DNA from: CAISIP01 sp038247175
Lineage (GTDB): Bacteria > Pseudomonadota > Gammaproteobacteria > Burkholderiales > Burkholderiaceae_C
Length of the DNA stretch: 10,061 bases
Assembly: GCA_038247175.1 (NCBI GenBank)
Contig: JBBRVD010000141.1
Coordinates: 1-10,061, forward strand
Direction of reading: 5' to 3'
The notes beneath the pieces are model-generated. The model made no database searches. It was not told the origin of the DNA and saw only the letters and a program-made list of their open reading frames with translations. Shown in pieces: positions 1 to 6,319 of the stretch. The first letter of the stretch is position 1, and the number at the start of each line of letters is the position of its first letter. The position numbers were made by a program, and so were the translations under genes.

Positions 1-47
1 GGAACCGCACAACGCTGGAGCCGGCGCAAGACCTGGCGCTAGCCTGA
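1..47 (+). CDS. C-terminal end of an unidentified upstream gene (partial)
   Basis: The frame that begins at base 3 is open from the window edge and ends in TGA at 45-47, giving a tail that reads NRTTLEPAQDLALA. The stop lies 2 bp before the ATG of the acyl-CoA ligase, the spacing expected for two genes of one operon. Fourteen residues are too few to identify a family. From the downstream ligase and Liv-type binding protein I would guess an ABC transporter subunit, but that is inference from context only. The ligase frame is also open back to the window edge, so the tail could be a chance open frame. Confidence 0.35.
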   Translation, partial: NRTTLEPAQDLALA

Positions 48-49
48 GC

Positions 50-1876
50 ATGCTGATGAATTCCTGCACTTTCCTCGATTGCGACACCCCGGCCACGGTG
101 TTCCGCGCGCGGTGCCAGGCCTGGGGCGAGGCGGGCGCGCTGCGCCACAAGCGCCGTGGCATCTGGCAGACCGTCAGCTGGAGCGCCTATTTCGCGCATG
201 CGCGTGCGATCGGGCTTGCGCTGTCCGACCTGGGCCTGCAGCGCGGCGACGTGATCTGCGTGCTGGCCGAGAACCGGCCCGAGTGGCTGTATGCCGACAT
301 GGGCGGGCAATGCATGGGCCTGGTGGGCAACGGCATCTACCCGACCTCGTCGAGTGACCAGGTCGCCTATATCCTGCAGCATTCCCAGGCGCGGGTGCTG
401 CTGGTCGAGAACCAGGAGCAGCTGGAAAAGGCGCTGGCCGTGCGCGACGCCTGCGTGGAACTGCAGCGTATCGTCGTGATGGACCGCGAAGGCCTGCGCG
501 AGCTGCGCGACGACCGGGTCCTGTTCTTCGACGCGTTGCTGGCCCGCGGCATGGAGCTGGCGCGCAGCCGCGGCGCGGACTTCGACGCCGCCATCGATGC
601 CGGCAAACCATCGGACACCGCCTTCCTGGTCTACACCTCGGGCACCACCGGTGCGCCCAAGGGCGCCATGATGTCCAACCGCAACGTGGTGTTCCAGATC
701 GGCCAGGCCACCGCCTATCTGGACGCCGCGCCCGGTGACCGCTCGTTGTCGTTCCTGCCGCTGTGCCATATTGCCGAACGCATGTCCACCGTGTTCAACC
801 CGCTGGCGGTGGGCCTGGTGGTGCATTTCCCGGAAAACGCCGGTACGGTCTTCAACGACCTGCGCGAGGTGGCGCCGCAGGTGCTGTTCGCACCGCCGCG
901 GTTCTGGGAGAAGATGTACTCGCAGATCGATCTGTTCATGCGCGACGCGATCGCTCCCGCGCGCTGGGCCTACCGGCGGGCGCTGGCCGGCAACCGGACA
1001 CGGGTCCAGCAACGGCTCGATGGCCAGGCGGCAACCCCGCCATCGCTGGGCGAACGCCTGTTCGACGCGGCGGCGTTCCGTAACCTGCGCATCTTCCTGG
1101 GCCTGCAGAACGTGAAGACGGCGCTGACCGGCGCGGCGCCGGTGCCACCGGAACTGATCCGCTGGTTCCTGTCGATCGGCATCGAGTTGCGCGAAGCGTT
1201 CGGCATGACGGAGACCTGCGGCTTCTGCACCGCCACACCGGTGGGCGGCATCCGGCTCGGCTGGGCCGGGGTCGCCGGCGTCGGCATGCAGATCCGCATT
1301 GGCGCCGAGAGTGAAATCCAGGTGCGCGGGCCGCATGTGTTCGCCGGCTACTGGCGCGACCCGGACCGCACCGCCGAGGCGCTGGACGCCGACGGCTGGC
1401 TGCGCACCGGTGACTGCGGGGAACTCGATGGCCTGGGTTACCTGGCGATCCGCGACCGGATCAAGGACATCCTGATCACCTCGGGCGGCAAGAACATCAC
1501 GCCCAGCCATATCGAGAGCCTGCTCAAGTTCAGCCCCTACATCACCGACGCGGTGGTGATCGGCGACGGCCGCCATTTCCTCACCGCGCTGGTCATGATC
1601 GACCAGGAACATGTGGCGCGTTTTGCGCAGGAACGCCAGGTGCCCTATACCGACTTTGCCAGCCTGACACGTACGGCCGAAGTGGTGCAGCTGATTCGAT
1701 CGCAGGTCGAACAGGCCAACTTGCAGTTGGCCCGGGTGGAGCAGATCAAGGATTTCCGCATCATCGCCGAGCTGCTCGGCGCCGAGGACGAAGAACTCAC
1801 ACCGACGATGAAACTCAAGCGCAAGGTGATCGCCGTCAAATACGCCGCACTGATTGCCGCCATGTATTCCGCCTGA
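50..1876 (+). CDS. AMP-forming long-chain acyl-CoA synthetase (FadD15-like)
   Basis: This is a cytoplasmic, ANL-superfamily enzyme that activates a carboxylic acid with ATP to an acyl-adenylate and then to the CoA thioester. Of its 608 residues, the family landmarks appear in order: the phosphate-binding loop YTSGTTGAPKG at 195-205, the A5 motif around REAFGMTETCG at 381-391, GWLRTGD at 449-455 with the ATP-ribose aspartate, the hinge region RIKDILITSGGKNI at 470-483, and the C-terminal LTPTMKLKRK at 583-592 carrying the expected catalytic lysine. The length matches bacterial FadD15-type ligases (about 600). The start at 50 is 2 bp after an upstream stop. A second ATG at 56 is possible, and neither has a clear Shine-Dalgarno. 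The substrate cannot be read from sequence. The periplasmic binding protein 90 bp downstream suggests that the ligase activates an acid imported by a Liv-type transporter. Confidence 0.93.
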   Translation: MLMNSCTFLDCDTPATVFRARCQAWGEAGALRHKRRGIWQTVSWSAYFAHARAIGLALSDLGLQRGDVICVLAENRPEWLYADMGGQCMGLVGNGIYPTSSSDQVAYILQHSQARVLLVENQEQLEKALAVRDACVELQRIVVMDREGLRELRDDRVLFFDALLARGMELARSRGADFDAAIDAGKPSDTAFLVYTSGTTGAPKGAMMSNRNVVFQIGQATAYLDAAPGDRSLSFLPLCHIAERMSTVFNPLAVGLVVHFPENAGTVFNDLREVAPQVLFAPPRFWEKMYSQIDLFMRDAIAPARWAYRRALAGNRTRVQQRLDGQAATPPSLGERLFDAAAFRNLRIFLGLQNVKTALTGAAPVPPELIRWFLSIGIELREAFGMTETCGFCTATPVGGIRLGWAGVAGVGMQIRIGAESEIQVRGPHVFAGYWRDPDRTAEALDADGWLRTGDCGELDGLGYLAIRDRIKDILITSGGKNITPSHIESLLKFSPYITDAVVIGDGRHFLTALVMIDQEHVARFAQERQVPYTDFASLTRTAEVVQLIRSQVEQANLQLARVEQIKDFRIIAELLGAEDEELTPTMKLKRKVIAVKYAALIAAMYSA

Positions 1877-1954
1877 ATAGGGACTGAGTGCCCCACAATC
1901 CGCCGTACCGAGTTTTTCCGTTCCATCCCTGTCGACATCAACCTGTATTTTCAT

Positions 1955-1960
1955 AAGGAG
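1955..1960 (+). promoter_or_regulatory. Shine-Dalgarno of the binding-protein gene
   Basis: AAGGAG lies 6 bp before the ATG at 1967. This strong site fixes the start of the exported binding protein and fits the high expression usual for such proteins. The 90 bp gap after the ligase contains no clear terminator or promoter. Confidence 0.8.
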
Positions 1961-1966
1961 CAAACC

Positions 1967-3139
1967 ATGCAGAAATCTTTGTCCCTCCTGATCGGCCTCA
2001 CCGCCACCCTGGGCGCCTCGCTGGCATTCGCCGGCGGCGTCAGCGACACCGAAATCGTCATCGGCACCCATCTCGACCTGTCCGGTCCGGTGGCGGCCGG
2101 CATGCCGATGTTGCGCAACGCGATGCAGATGCGCCTGGACGAGGCCAACGCAGCTGGCGGCGTGAATGGCCGCAAGTTCCGCCTGGTGGTCGAAGACAAC
2201 GGCAGCCAGCCGCAGCTGGCCGTGCGCGCGGTGCAGAAACTGACCAAGAGCGACGACGTGTTCGCCATCCTCAACCCGTTCGGCTCAGGCCCGAACGCGG
2301 CCACGGTCAAGATGGCCACCGATGCCGGTGTCATCGTGTTCGCACCCTGGGCTGCGTCAGGCATCATCCAGAAGGTCTCGGGCAACAGCCCGTTGCTGTT
2401 CACGACGGTGCAGAACTACGACAGCACGACCGCCACCGGCGTGTCCTGGGCGATCAAGAACTGGGGCGCGAAGAAGATCGGCGTGATCTACCAGGAAGGC
2501 CCGTTCGGCGATCTGGTCAGGGCCGGCATGAATACCGCACTCAAGGAAGCGAACCTGACGCCGGCCGCCGAGGCCGCATGGAAGGCTGGCGATATCGACT
2601 TCTCGTCGCAGGTCGCCAAGATGAAGGCCGCCAATGTGGATGTGATTGTGGCCGGCACCGTGGTGCGCGAGACCGTGGCGGTGATGGCCGAAGTGCGCAA
2701 GCTGGGCTGGAAGGAAGTCAAGGTGCTGACCACGCTGCCGGGCCGCAGCGGCATCGTCGCTGCGCTGGGCAAGGATGCAGTCGAAGGCCTGTATGGCATC
2801 GGCGGCTGGAAGCTGCATGGGCCGGACTCCACCGACGCCGATGCGAAGAAATTCCAGGCGGCGTTCAAGCAGAAGTTCAATGCCGACCCGGACGAGAACG
2901 CAGCCAATGCCTATTCGTACACCGACTGGTTCATCAAGAGTGTGCAGGCGGCGGGCAAGAATCTCACCGCCGAGAGTTTCGCCAAGGCTGCCCAGGGTGT
3001 CTCGCACCAGGATTTCACGACCTATTCGAAGCAGTCCTTCGTCGGCAACCATGTGAGCCCCGAATATGCCTCGATCGACATGGTCAAGGGCGGCCGCTGG
3101 GCGCAGCAGGTGGCGCCGATGACCGGGTTGGTCAAATAG
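1967..3139 (+). CDS. Branched-chain amino acid/amide-type ABC transporter substrate-binding protein
   Basis: This is a 390-residue periplasmic binding protein of the type I fold (Peripla_BP_6, LivK-like). It captures a solute and delivers it to an inner-membrane Liv-type permease. The N-terminus is a Sec signal peptide with MQK, a hydrophobic core, and a probable cleavage after SLAFA (residues 18-22), leaving a mature protein starting GGVSDTEIVIG. The segment GTHLDLSGPVAAGMPMLRNA (33-52) is the family's first ligand-binding region, and the region DNGSQPQLAVRAVQKL (77-92) is also characteristic. The mature protein has no cysteine, so it lacks the disulfide known from E. coli LivK and is not a lipoprotein. 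It is the last gene on its strand before a convergent neighbour, so the permease and ATPase genes must lie upstream of the window or elsewhere. The real ligand may be an aromatic or fatty acid and not an amino acid, given the ligase beside it; this is an inference. Confidence 0.93.
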   Translation: MQKSLSLLIGLTATLGASLAFAGGVSDTEIVIGTHLDLSGPVAAGMPMLRNAMQMRLDEANAAGGVNGRKFRLVVEDNGSQPQLAVRAVQKLTKSDDVFAILNPFGSGPNAATVKMATDAGVIVFAPWAASGIIQKVSGNSPLLFTTVQNYDSTTATGVSWAIKNWGAKKIGVIYQEGPFGDLVRAGMNTALKEANLTPAAEAAWKAGDIDFSSQVAKMKAANVDVIVAGTVVRETVAVMAEVRKLGWKEVKVLTTLPGRSGIVAALGKDAVEGLYGIGGWKLHGPDSTDADAKKFQAAFKQKFNADPDENAANAYSYTDWFIKSVQAAGKNLTAESFAKAAQGVSHQDFTTYSKQSFVGNHVSPEYASIDMVKGGRWAQQVAPMTGLVK

Positions 3140-3205
3140 CCGGCCGCGGCGACTGAAGCCGAAAATGCGCCGCGCAGCGGGAATCGCGCCAGGCCTGTCG
3201 GGACT

Positions 3206-4141
3206 TCAGGACTGCGGCTCGGCGCCGCGTGCGCGTTGCCATAACGTCACCACGGTGCCGTGGCCGCTGACCAGCACGATGCCCAGCAGCACCGGCACGG
3301 TCGCCAGCACGAAGTGCGTCTCGATCGTCTCGCCCAGCAACAGCGCGCCCAGCATGACCCCGAGCAAGGGGGTCAGGAACGAAAAGGCGCCCAGGCGTGA
3401 CGCCAGGTAGGTGCGCATCAGAGAGAACCACAGCAGGAAGCTGGCAAACGACACCACCAGCACCTGGAACAGCAGACTGGCCCAGACCTGCGGCGTCGGG
3501 TTGAAGTGGGTCTGGCCAGTGGCCAAGGCAACGCCAGTCAGCAGAACGAACGCGCCGACCAACTGGTACAGCAGCGTCTGCGTCGCTGGCGCAGAGGTCA
3601 ACCGGGAACAGCGCACGACCACCGTCGTTGCGCCCCATACCAGGCCACCCATCAGGCCCATGAAATCGCCAAGCAACATGTCCTTCGAGAAGGGCGTGTT
3701 GCCCGCATCACGCCCGATGAAGGCAATGGCGATGCCACCAAACGCCAGCGCGATACCCAGCCACTGCAGTGGCGCCAGCCGCTCCGCCGGCAACCGCAGG
3801 TGCAGGCCCAGCGCAGCAAAGATCGGCGCCGTGTAGAGAAACACCACCATGTGCGATGCACTGGTGTGGCGCAGCCCTTCTCCCACCAGCAAAAATTCCA
3901 TGCCGAACAACAACCCCACCAGCAGACCCGCGGGCAGCGTCCCGTCGCGCAGCGAGAGTCGCTCGCCGCGCCAGGCCATCAACAGCACGACCAGCACTGC
4001 CGCGCCACCCGAGCGCAGGCCGAGCTGGAATATCGGCGTGAAGTCCGTTGCCGTGGCCTTGAGCATGATCTGCTGCAGAGCCCATATCAGGCACAACATC
4101 AGCATGCAGAGCACGGCTTTGCGGTCGAGGACCTTGCGCAT
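3206..4141 (-). CDS. EamA/DMT-superfamily membrane transporter
   Basis: This 311-residue integral membrane protein has two EamA halves (about residues 8-143 and 156-294), each with five hydrophobic helices, the ten-helix layout of the drug/metabolite transporter superfamily. Members export amino acids, metabolites or drugs; the substrate cannot be told here. Typical features are the N-terminal LIWALQQIMLK (18-28), the charged link RGERLSLRDG (58-67), the FLYTAPIFAALGLHLRL stretch (101-117) at the end of helix 4, and LTPLLGVMLGALLLGETI (256-273) in helix 9. The start at 4141 (MRKVLDRK) was chosen because the first helix begins about 8 residues later. The open frame runs back to 4540, but that extension is hydrophilic, has no family likeness and would overlap the divergent MOSC gene. 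The ribosome site is weak. The gene converges on the binding protein with 66 bp between their stops. Confidence 0.9.
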   Translation of the reverse strand: MRKVLDRKAVLCMLMLCLIWALQQIMLKATATDFTPIFQLGLRSGGAAVLVVLLMAWRGERLSLRDGTLPAGLLVGLLFGMEFLLVGEGLRHTSASHMVVFLYTAPIFAALGLHLRLPAERLAPLQWLGIALAFGGIAIAFIGRDAGNTPFSKDMLLGDFMGLMGGLVWGATTVVVRCSRLTSAPATQTLLYQLVGAFVLLTGVALATGQTHFNPTPQVWASLLFQVLVVSFASFLLWFSLMRTYLASRLGAFSFLTPLLGVMLGALLLGETIETHFVLATVPVLLGIVLVSGHGTVVTLWQRARGAEPQS

Positions 4142-4173
4142 GTGTTCAGGTTTCCATCGAGTGGTTTGAAATC

Positions 4174-4205
4174 CGGTCCGATTGTGACCTTGTCGGTCCC
4201 GATTG
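4174..4205. repeat. Direct repeat in the divergent control region
   Basis: CGGTCCGATTG (4174-4184) recurs as CGGTCCCGATTG (4194-4205), differing by one inserted C and starting 20 bp apart, about two helical turns. The pair lies just upstream of the EamA start, and the first copy overlaps the candidate -35 of the plus-strand promoter. That placement would suit an operator for a dimeric regulator. The function is inference; the repeat itself is read directly. Confidence 0.45.
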
Positions 4206-4212
4206 ATATAGT
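4182..4212 (+). promoter_or_regulatory. Candidate sigma-70-like promoter for the MOSC gene
   Basis: TTGTGA (4182-4187) and TATAGT (4207-4212) are separated by 19 bp, slightly longer than the ideal 17. The stretch is visibly more AT-rich than its surroundings and lies in the only gap between the divergent EamA and MOSC genes. On the opposite strand a TATATC overlaps the same bases and could serve the EamA gene, but no matching -35 is visible for it. This is a motif match only. Confidence 0.35.
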
Positions 4213-4230
4213 GCGATCCGGACATTGCGC

Positions 4231-4260
4231 ATGCGCCAACCGCCACGTCGACTTCCATGA
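4231..4260 (+). CDS. Possible 9-residue leader ORF
   Basis: The ATG at 4231 opens a 9-codon frame (MRQPPRRLP) whose TGA (4258-4260) overlaps the ATG of the next small ORF as ATGA. It sits about 20 bp after the candidate -10 box. There is no strong Shine-Dalgarno. A frame this short can easily occur by chance; it is listed because the same ATGA junction recurs at the end of the following small ORF. Confidence 0.12.
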   Translation: MRQPPRRLP

Positions 4261-4418
4261 CCATCCTGCACATCCCACTCGAGATCGCGATGTCCAACCC
4301 GCAACTGCCGGCGCCGATCCTGTTTCGCAGCGCCGATGTGCCAGCCCAAGGTCTGATGGATAACAGGCCGGATGGATACCTCAGGAGCGCCGGTGGTCGG
4401 GCTCGGCGCCTGCCATGA
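4257..4418 (+). CDS. Possible 53-residue small protein overlapping the MOSC gene
   Basis: The ATG at 4257 opens a 53-codon frame that starts MTILHIPLEIAMSNPQLPAP and ends GGRARRLP, with TGA at 4416-4418. The stop overlaps the first ATG of the MOSC gene as ATGA, the usual sign of translational coupling. The MOSC gene has no clear Shine-Dalgarno of its own, which would fit coupling to an upstream frame. Against it: the small ORF also has no visible ribosome site, I recognise no domain, and there is no signal peptide or membrane helix. It may be a chance frame in GC-rich DNA or a transcribed leader. A later in-frame ATG at 4290 is an alternative start. Confidence 0.25.
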   Translation: MTILHIPLEIAMSNPQLPAPILFRSADVPAQGLMDNRPDGYLRSAGGRARRLP

Positions 4419-4942
4419 TGACGCTGCGCGAGCTTACCAGCCACTTTCCCCGCGCCGGTCGCCTGGAAGCGATTCTGCTGCGGCCAGCGCGACGTGCGCC
4501 GATGATCAGTGCGCCGCAAGCCGAGGCGGTGACAGGACATGGCCTGATCGGCGACCGCTTCGGCGATGCGGCAAAGCCGGGCGGCAGCAGCAAGCGGCAG
4601 GTCACGCTGCTACAGGCCGAACATCTGCCGGTCATCGCCGCGCTGGCCGGTTTGCCAGGCGGTGCCGATCCTGCGTTGCTGCGCCGCAACCTGGTAGTGT
4701 CGGGCATCAACCTGCTGGCAGCGCGCAGCCTGTTTCGGGACCAGTTCCTGGTGCTGCGCGTCGGCACGCAGGTGGTGCTGGAGATCACCGGGCCTTGCGA
4801 ACCCTGCTCGCGCATGGAAGAGTTGCTCGGACCGGGGGGAACCAACGCGATGCGGGGTCATGGTGGTGTCACTGCCCGGGTACTTTCGACGGGGCTCGTC
4901 CGGGCCGGCGACGCAGTGGTATGCGCGCTGGCACCCGACTGA
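4415..4942 (+). CDS. MOSC-domain protein (YiiM-like)
   Basis: This 175-residue soluble protein is almost entirely a MOSC domain, the fold found at the C-terminus of molybdenum cofactor sulfurases and alone in YiiM-type molybdoproteins. Family landmarks are GHGLIGDRF (41-49), RQVTLLQAEHL (61-71), LRRNLVVSGINLL (89-101) and the cysteine-bearing block GPCEPCSRMEELLGPGG (126-142), followed by MRGHGGVTARVLSTGLVRAGD (146-166). Cys128 and Cys131 are candidates for the conserved sulfur- or cofactor-binding cysteine. YiiM-like members bind the molybdenum cofactor and reduce N-hydroxylated compounds; whether this protein does is unknown. ATG at 4415 and ATG at 4418 are equally possible starts, and 4415 is preferred because it forms an ATGA overlap with the preceding small ORF. 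No molybdopterin gene is visible nearby. The channel gene follows after 76 bp. Confidence 0.88.
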   Translation: MMTLRELTSHFPRAGRLEAILLRPARRAPMISAPQAEAVTGHGLIGDRFGDAAKPGGSSKRQVTLLQAEHLPVIAALAGLPGGADPALLRRNLVVSGINLLAARSLFRDQFLVLRVGTQVVLEITGPCEPCSRMEELLGPGGTNAMRGHGGVTARVLSTGLVRAGDAVVCALAPD

Positions 4943-5018
4943 CCGCATGGACCGTACCCGGGGTCGGTGCGAGCAGCACGCTCTGACGGCCAGAAGGGCA
5001 ACGGCGTAAAGTCTGTCC

Positions 5019-5468
5019 ATGTCCGACCGTTTCGCCCGTCACCGCCACATCAGCCGCCACGGGTTGTGGTATTCACTGGCCCTGTGCCTCTTGATCCTGC
5101 TGCTGGGCGGGGTCGGTTTCTGGATACTCGAGCCGCAAACGCCGACCCTGCATGACGCCATGTGGCTGGCCTTCACGACGGCGGCCACAGTGGGCTACGG
5201 AGATCTGGTGCCGACCACGTTGCCGGCACGCGCCTTCGCGGTGGTCGTGGTATTGCTCGGCCTGGCGGTGTTGTCGCTGGTCACCGCATCACTGGCGGCC
5301 ATGTTCGTCGGGACCGAAGAGCGCGAGGTCGAGCGCGACCTGATGCATGAAATCGGCTTGTTGCGCGTCGAAGTGCGCCACCTGCGCCGGGAGGTGGCCA
5401 CCGTCACCGGTCGGCAGATCGACGTGCCCACCGACGCGCCACCGGAGATCATGCGCCCGAACGCCTGA
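5019..5468 (+). CDS. Two-helix potassium channel protein, no RCK domain
   Basis: This 149-residue inner-membrane protein has the layout of a minimal potassium channel pore (Ion_trans_2). A first membrane helix lies at about 15-36, a pore helix and selectivity filter TTAATVGYGDLVP at 53-65 with the signature TVGYGD (57-62), and a second membrane helix at about 72-97. Four copies would be needed for a pore. The C-terminus is short and charged, and from Leu108 the residues L108, I112, L115, V119, L122, V126 and V129 alternate by 4 and 3, a clean heptad pattern that predicts a coiled coil. There is no RCK/TrkA-N nucleotide- or calcium-binding domain and no voltage sensor. An in-frame TAA at 5007 leaves the ATG at 5019 as the first possible ATG start, with only a weak ribosome site. 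It may be cotranscribed with the MOSC gene. Confidence 0.9.
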   Translation: MSDRFARHRHISRHGLWYSLALCLLILLLGGVGFWILEPQTPTLHDAMWLAFTTAATVGYGDLVPTTLPARAFAVVVVLLGLAVLSLVTASLAAMFVGTEEREVERDLMHEIGLLRVEVRHLRREVATVTGRQIDVPTDAPPEIMRPNA

Positions 5469-5480
5469 GGCTTCGGACGA

Positions 5481-5912
5481 TCACACAGAGACGCTGATCG
5501 TCACCTCGATGTTGCCGCGGGTGGCGTTCGAATACGGGCAGACCTGGTGCGCCTTGTCGACGATGGCCTGTGCGGCGGCCTGGTCCATGCCGGGCACCTT
5601 CACCGCCAGTTGCACCTCGATGCCAAAACCCGCTGGAATCTGGCCGATACCCACGACGGCGTCAATCGATGTATCGGCGGGCAATGACACCTTTTGCTGC
5701 CCGGCCAAGAACTTCATCGCCCCGATGAAACAGGCGCTGTAACCGGCAGCGAACAGTTGCTCGGGGTTGATGCCACCGCCGGCGCCGCCCATCTCCTTGG
5801 GCACCGCCAGCTTGGCATCGAGCAATCCATCGGAGGAGCGGGTGCTGCCGTCGCGTCCGCCGGTGGAGGTGGCGTGGGCCTGGTAGATGACTTTCTCGAC
5901 TGGGGTGACCAT
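5481..5912 (-). CDS. ohr: Organic hydroperoxide resistance protein, Ohr subfamily of OsmC
   Basis: This 143-residue cytoplasmic thiol peroxidase matches the usual Ohr length. Ohr proteins reduce organic and lipid hydroperoxides with a pair of cysteines and are recycled by lipoylated proteins. The start VIYQAHATSTGGRDG (8-22) contains the conserved Arg20. NPEQLFAAGYSACFIGAMKF (49-68) carries Glu51 and the peroxidatic Cys61, and AHQVCPYSNATRGN (121-134) carries the resolving Cys125. This spacing matches characterised Ohr proteins. The start at 5912 has a GGAA-type ribosome site 6 bp upstream and gives the standard N-terminus; the same frame stays open to 6185, but the extra residues do not resemble Ohr. 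The MarR-type repressor OhrR often neighbours ohr, but none is in this window. The gene converges on the channel gene, with only 12 bp between the stops. Confidence 0.95.
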   Translation of the reverse strand: MVTPVEKVIYQAHATSTGGRDGSTRSSDGLLDAKLAVPKEMGGAGGGINPEQLFAAGYSACFIGAMKFLAGQQKVSLPADTSIDAVVGIGQIPAGFGIEVQLAVKVPGMDQAAAQAIVDKAHQVCPYSNATRGNIEVTISVSV

Positions 5913-5917
5913 GGTGC

Positions 5918-5925
5918 TTCCTTCT
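5918..5925 (-). promoter_or_regulatory. Shine-Dalgarno of ohr
   Basis: On the minus strand GAAGGAAG precedes the ATG at 5912 by about 5-6 bp. It supports this start over the longer in-frame openings upstream. Confidence 0.75.
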
Positions 5926-6009
5926 TGAAAATGCCCCGGACAGGGCGGGTTGACATAGGCGCGGCACGGGTCTTGCTCATGCGCCCAGTGGCCGCCGGCG
6001 ACACGAGAA

Positions 6010-6034
6010 CGCTCGACTCGTCGTCGTTCGAGCG
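6010..6034. repeat. Perfect inverted repeat, 7 bp arms, 11 bp spacer
   Basis: CGCTCGA (6010-6016) is matched by its exact reverse complement TCGAGCG (6028-6034), separated by 11 bases. It lies about 100 bp upstream of the ohr start and nearly 290 bp before the GMC gene. It could be an operator or a small RNA hairpin in the ohr leader. There is no T-tract on either side, so an intrinsic terminator is unlikely. Confidence 0.4.
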
Positions 6035-6301
6035 GGTCCGCTACCAACAGCTGCCAGCCTTGATGCGCTTGTGCAGTGGCGTCAGAGTACCCGAATCCAC
6101 GGCAAACGCACCGTGCGTGGCGATCGCTGGACAGCGGCGCAGGGTTTCCAGGTGGGCGCATTAAAGAGCACTCCTTACACATCACGGCCGAAACTGGACT
6201 ATGGTTGGTGGTCTGGAATCGTGCGTCCGCGGCGCCTCACGGTCAGGCGCGATGCGGATTGTTGCTGCCAAACCCGGTGGCCGATGCGCGAGGACCTATC
6301 G

Positions 6302-6310
6302 GGAAGGAAG
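6302..6310 (+). promoter_or_regulatory. Shine-Dalgarno region of the GMC dehydrogenase gene
   Basis: The purine run GGAAGGAAG ends 9 bp before the ATG at 6320. It supports MFDYIIIGGG as the start. A spacer this long is at the edge of the normal range, and an ATG at 6284 would add 12 residues. Confidence 0.55.
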
Positions 6311-6319
6311 TTCGCACAC

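Larger units (their letters stand above)
5913..6319. other. 407 bp divergent intergenic region between ohr and the GMC gene
   Basis: This gap must contain the control regions of both divergent genes. I see the ribosome sites at its two ends and a perfect inverted repeat at 6010-6034. No convincing -35/-10 pair stands out; TTACAC (6175-6180) with TATGGT (6200-6205) on the plus strand is a poor match with a 19 bp spacer. No OhrR-type AT-rich palindrome is visible. Open frames cross the gap on both strands as extensions of the two genes, but they show no recognisable protein family, and I see no RNA gene. Confidence 0.5.

Noticed and set aside
2357..3052. Minus-strand open frame of 231 codons opposite the binding-protein gene
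   Set aside because: It is antisense to an obvious periplasmic binding protein and has a low-complexity, His/Arg/Gly-rich composition with no recognisable motif.
3145..3174. Possible stem-loop between the convergent binding-protein and EamA genes
   Set aside because: A 7 bp stem (CGCGGCG/CGCCGCG) can form, but the loop is 16 bases and no T-tract follows on either strand, so I do not call a terminator.
3506..4363. Long plus-strand open frame (285 codons) opposite the EamA gene
   Set aside because: It is antisense to a clear ten-helix transporter, is rich in Arg, Gln and His without any domain, and is the kind of shadow frame expected in GC-rich DNA.
4142..4540. N-terminal extension of the EamA gene by up to 133 codons
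   Set aside because: The extension is hydrophilic, unlike any DMT transporter N-terminus, and would overlap the MOSC gene on the other strand. MRKV at 4141 gives the normal family length.
4372..4986. 204-codon plus-strand frame over the MOSC gene
   Set aside because: It covers the same bases as the MOSC gene in another frame, has Arg/Gly/Ala-rich composition and no motifs.
5913..6185. In-frame extension of ohr, including an AAGGAG site before an ATG at 6161
   Set aside because: The ribosome-like site is tempting, but 83 extra residues would be unlike any Ohr protein, and the 5912 start has its own good ribosome site and the standard N-terminus.
6071..6319. In-frame extension of the GMC dehydrogenase
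   Set aside because: The Rossmann FAD motif is normally at the very N-terminus; the extension shows no signal peptide or family likeness.
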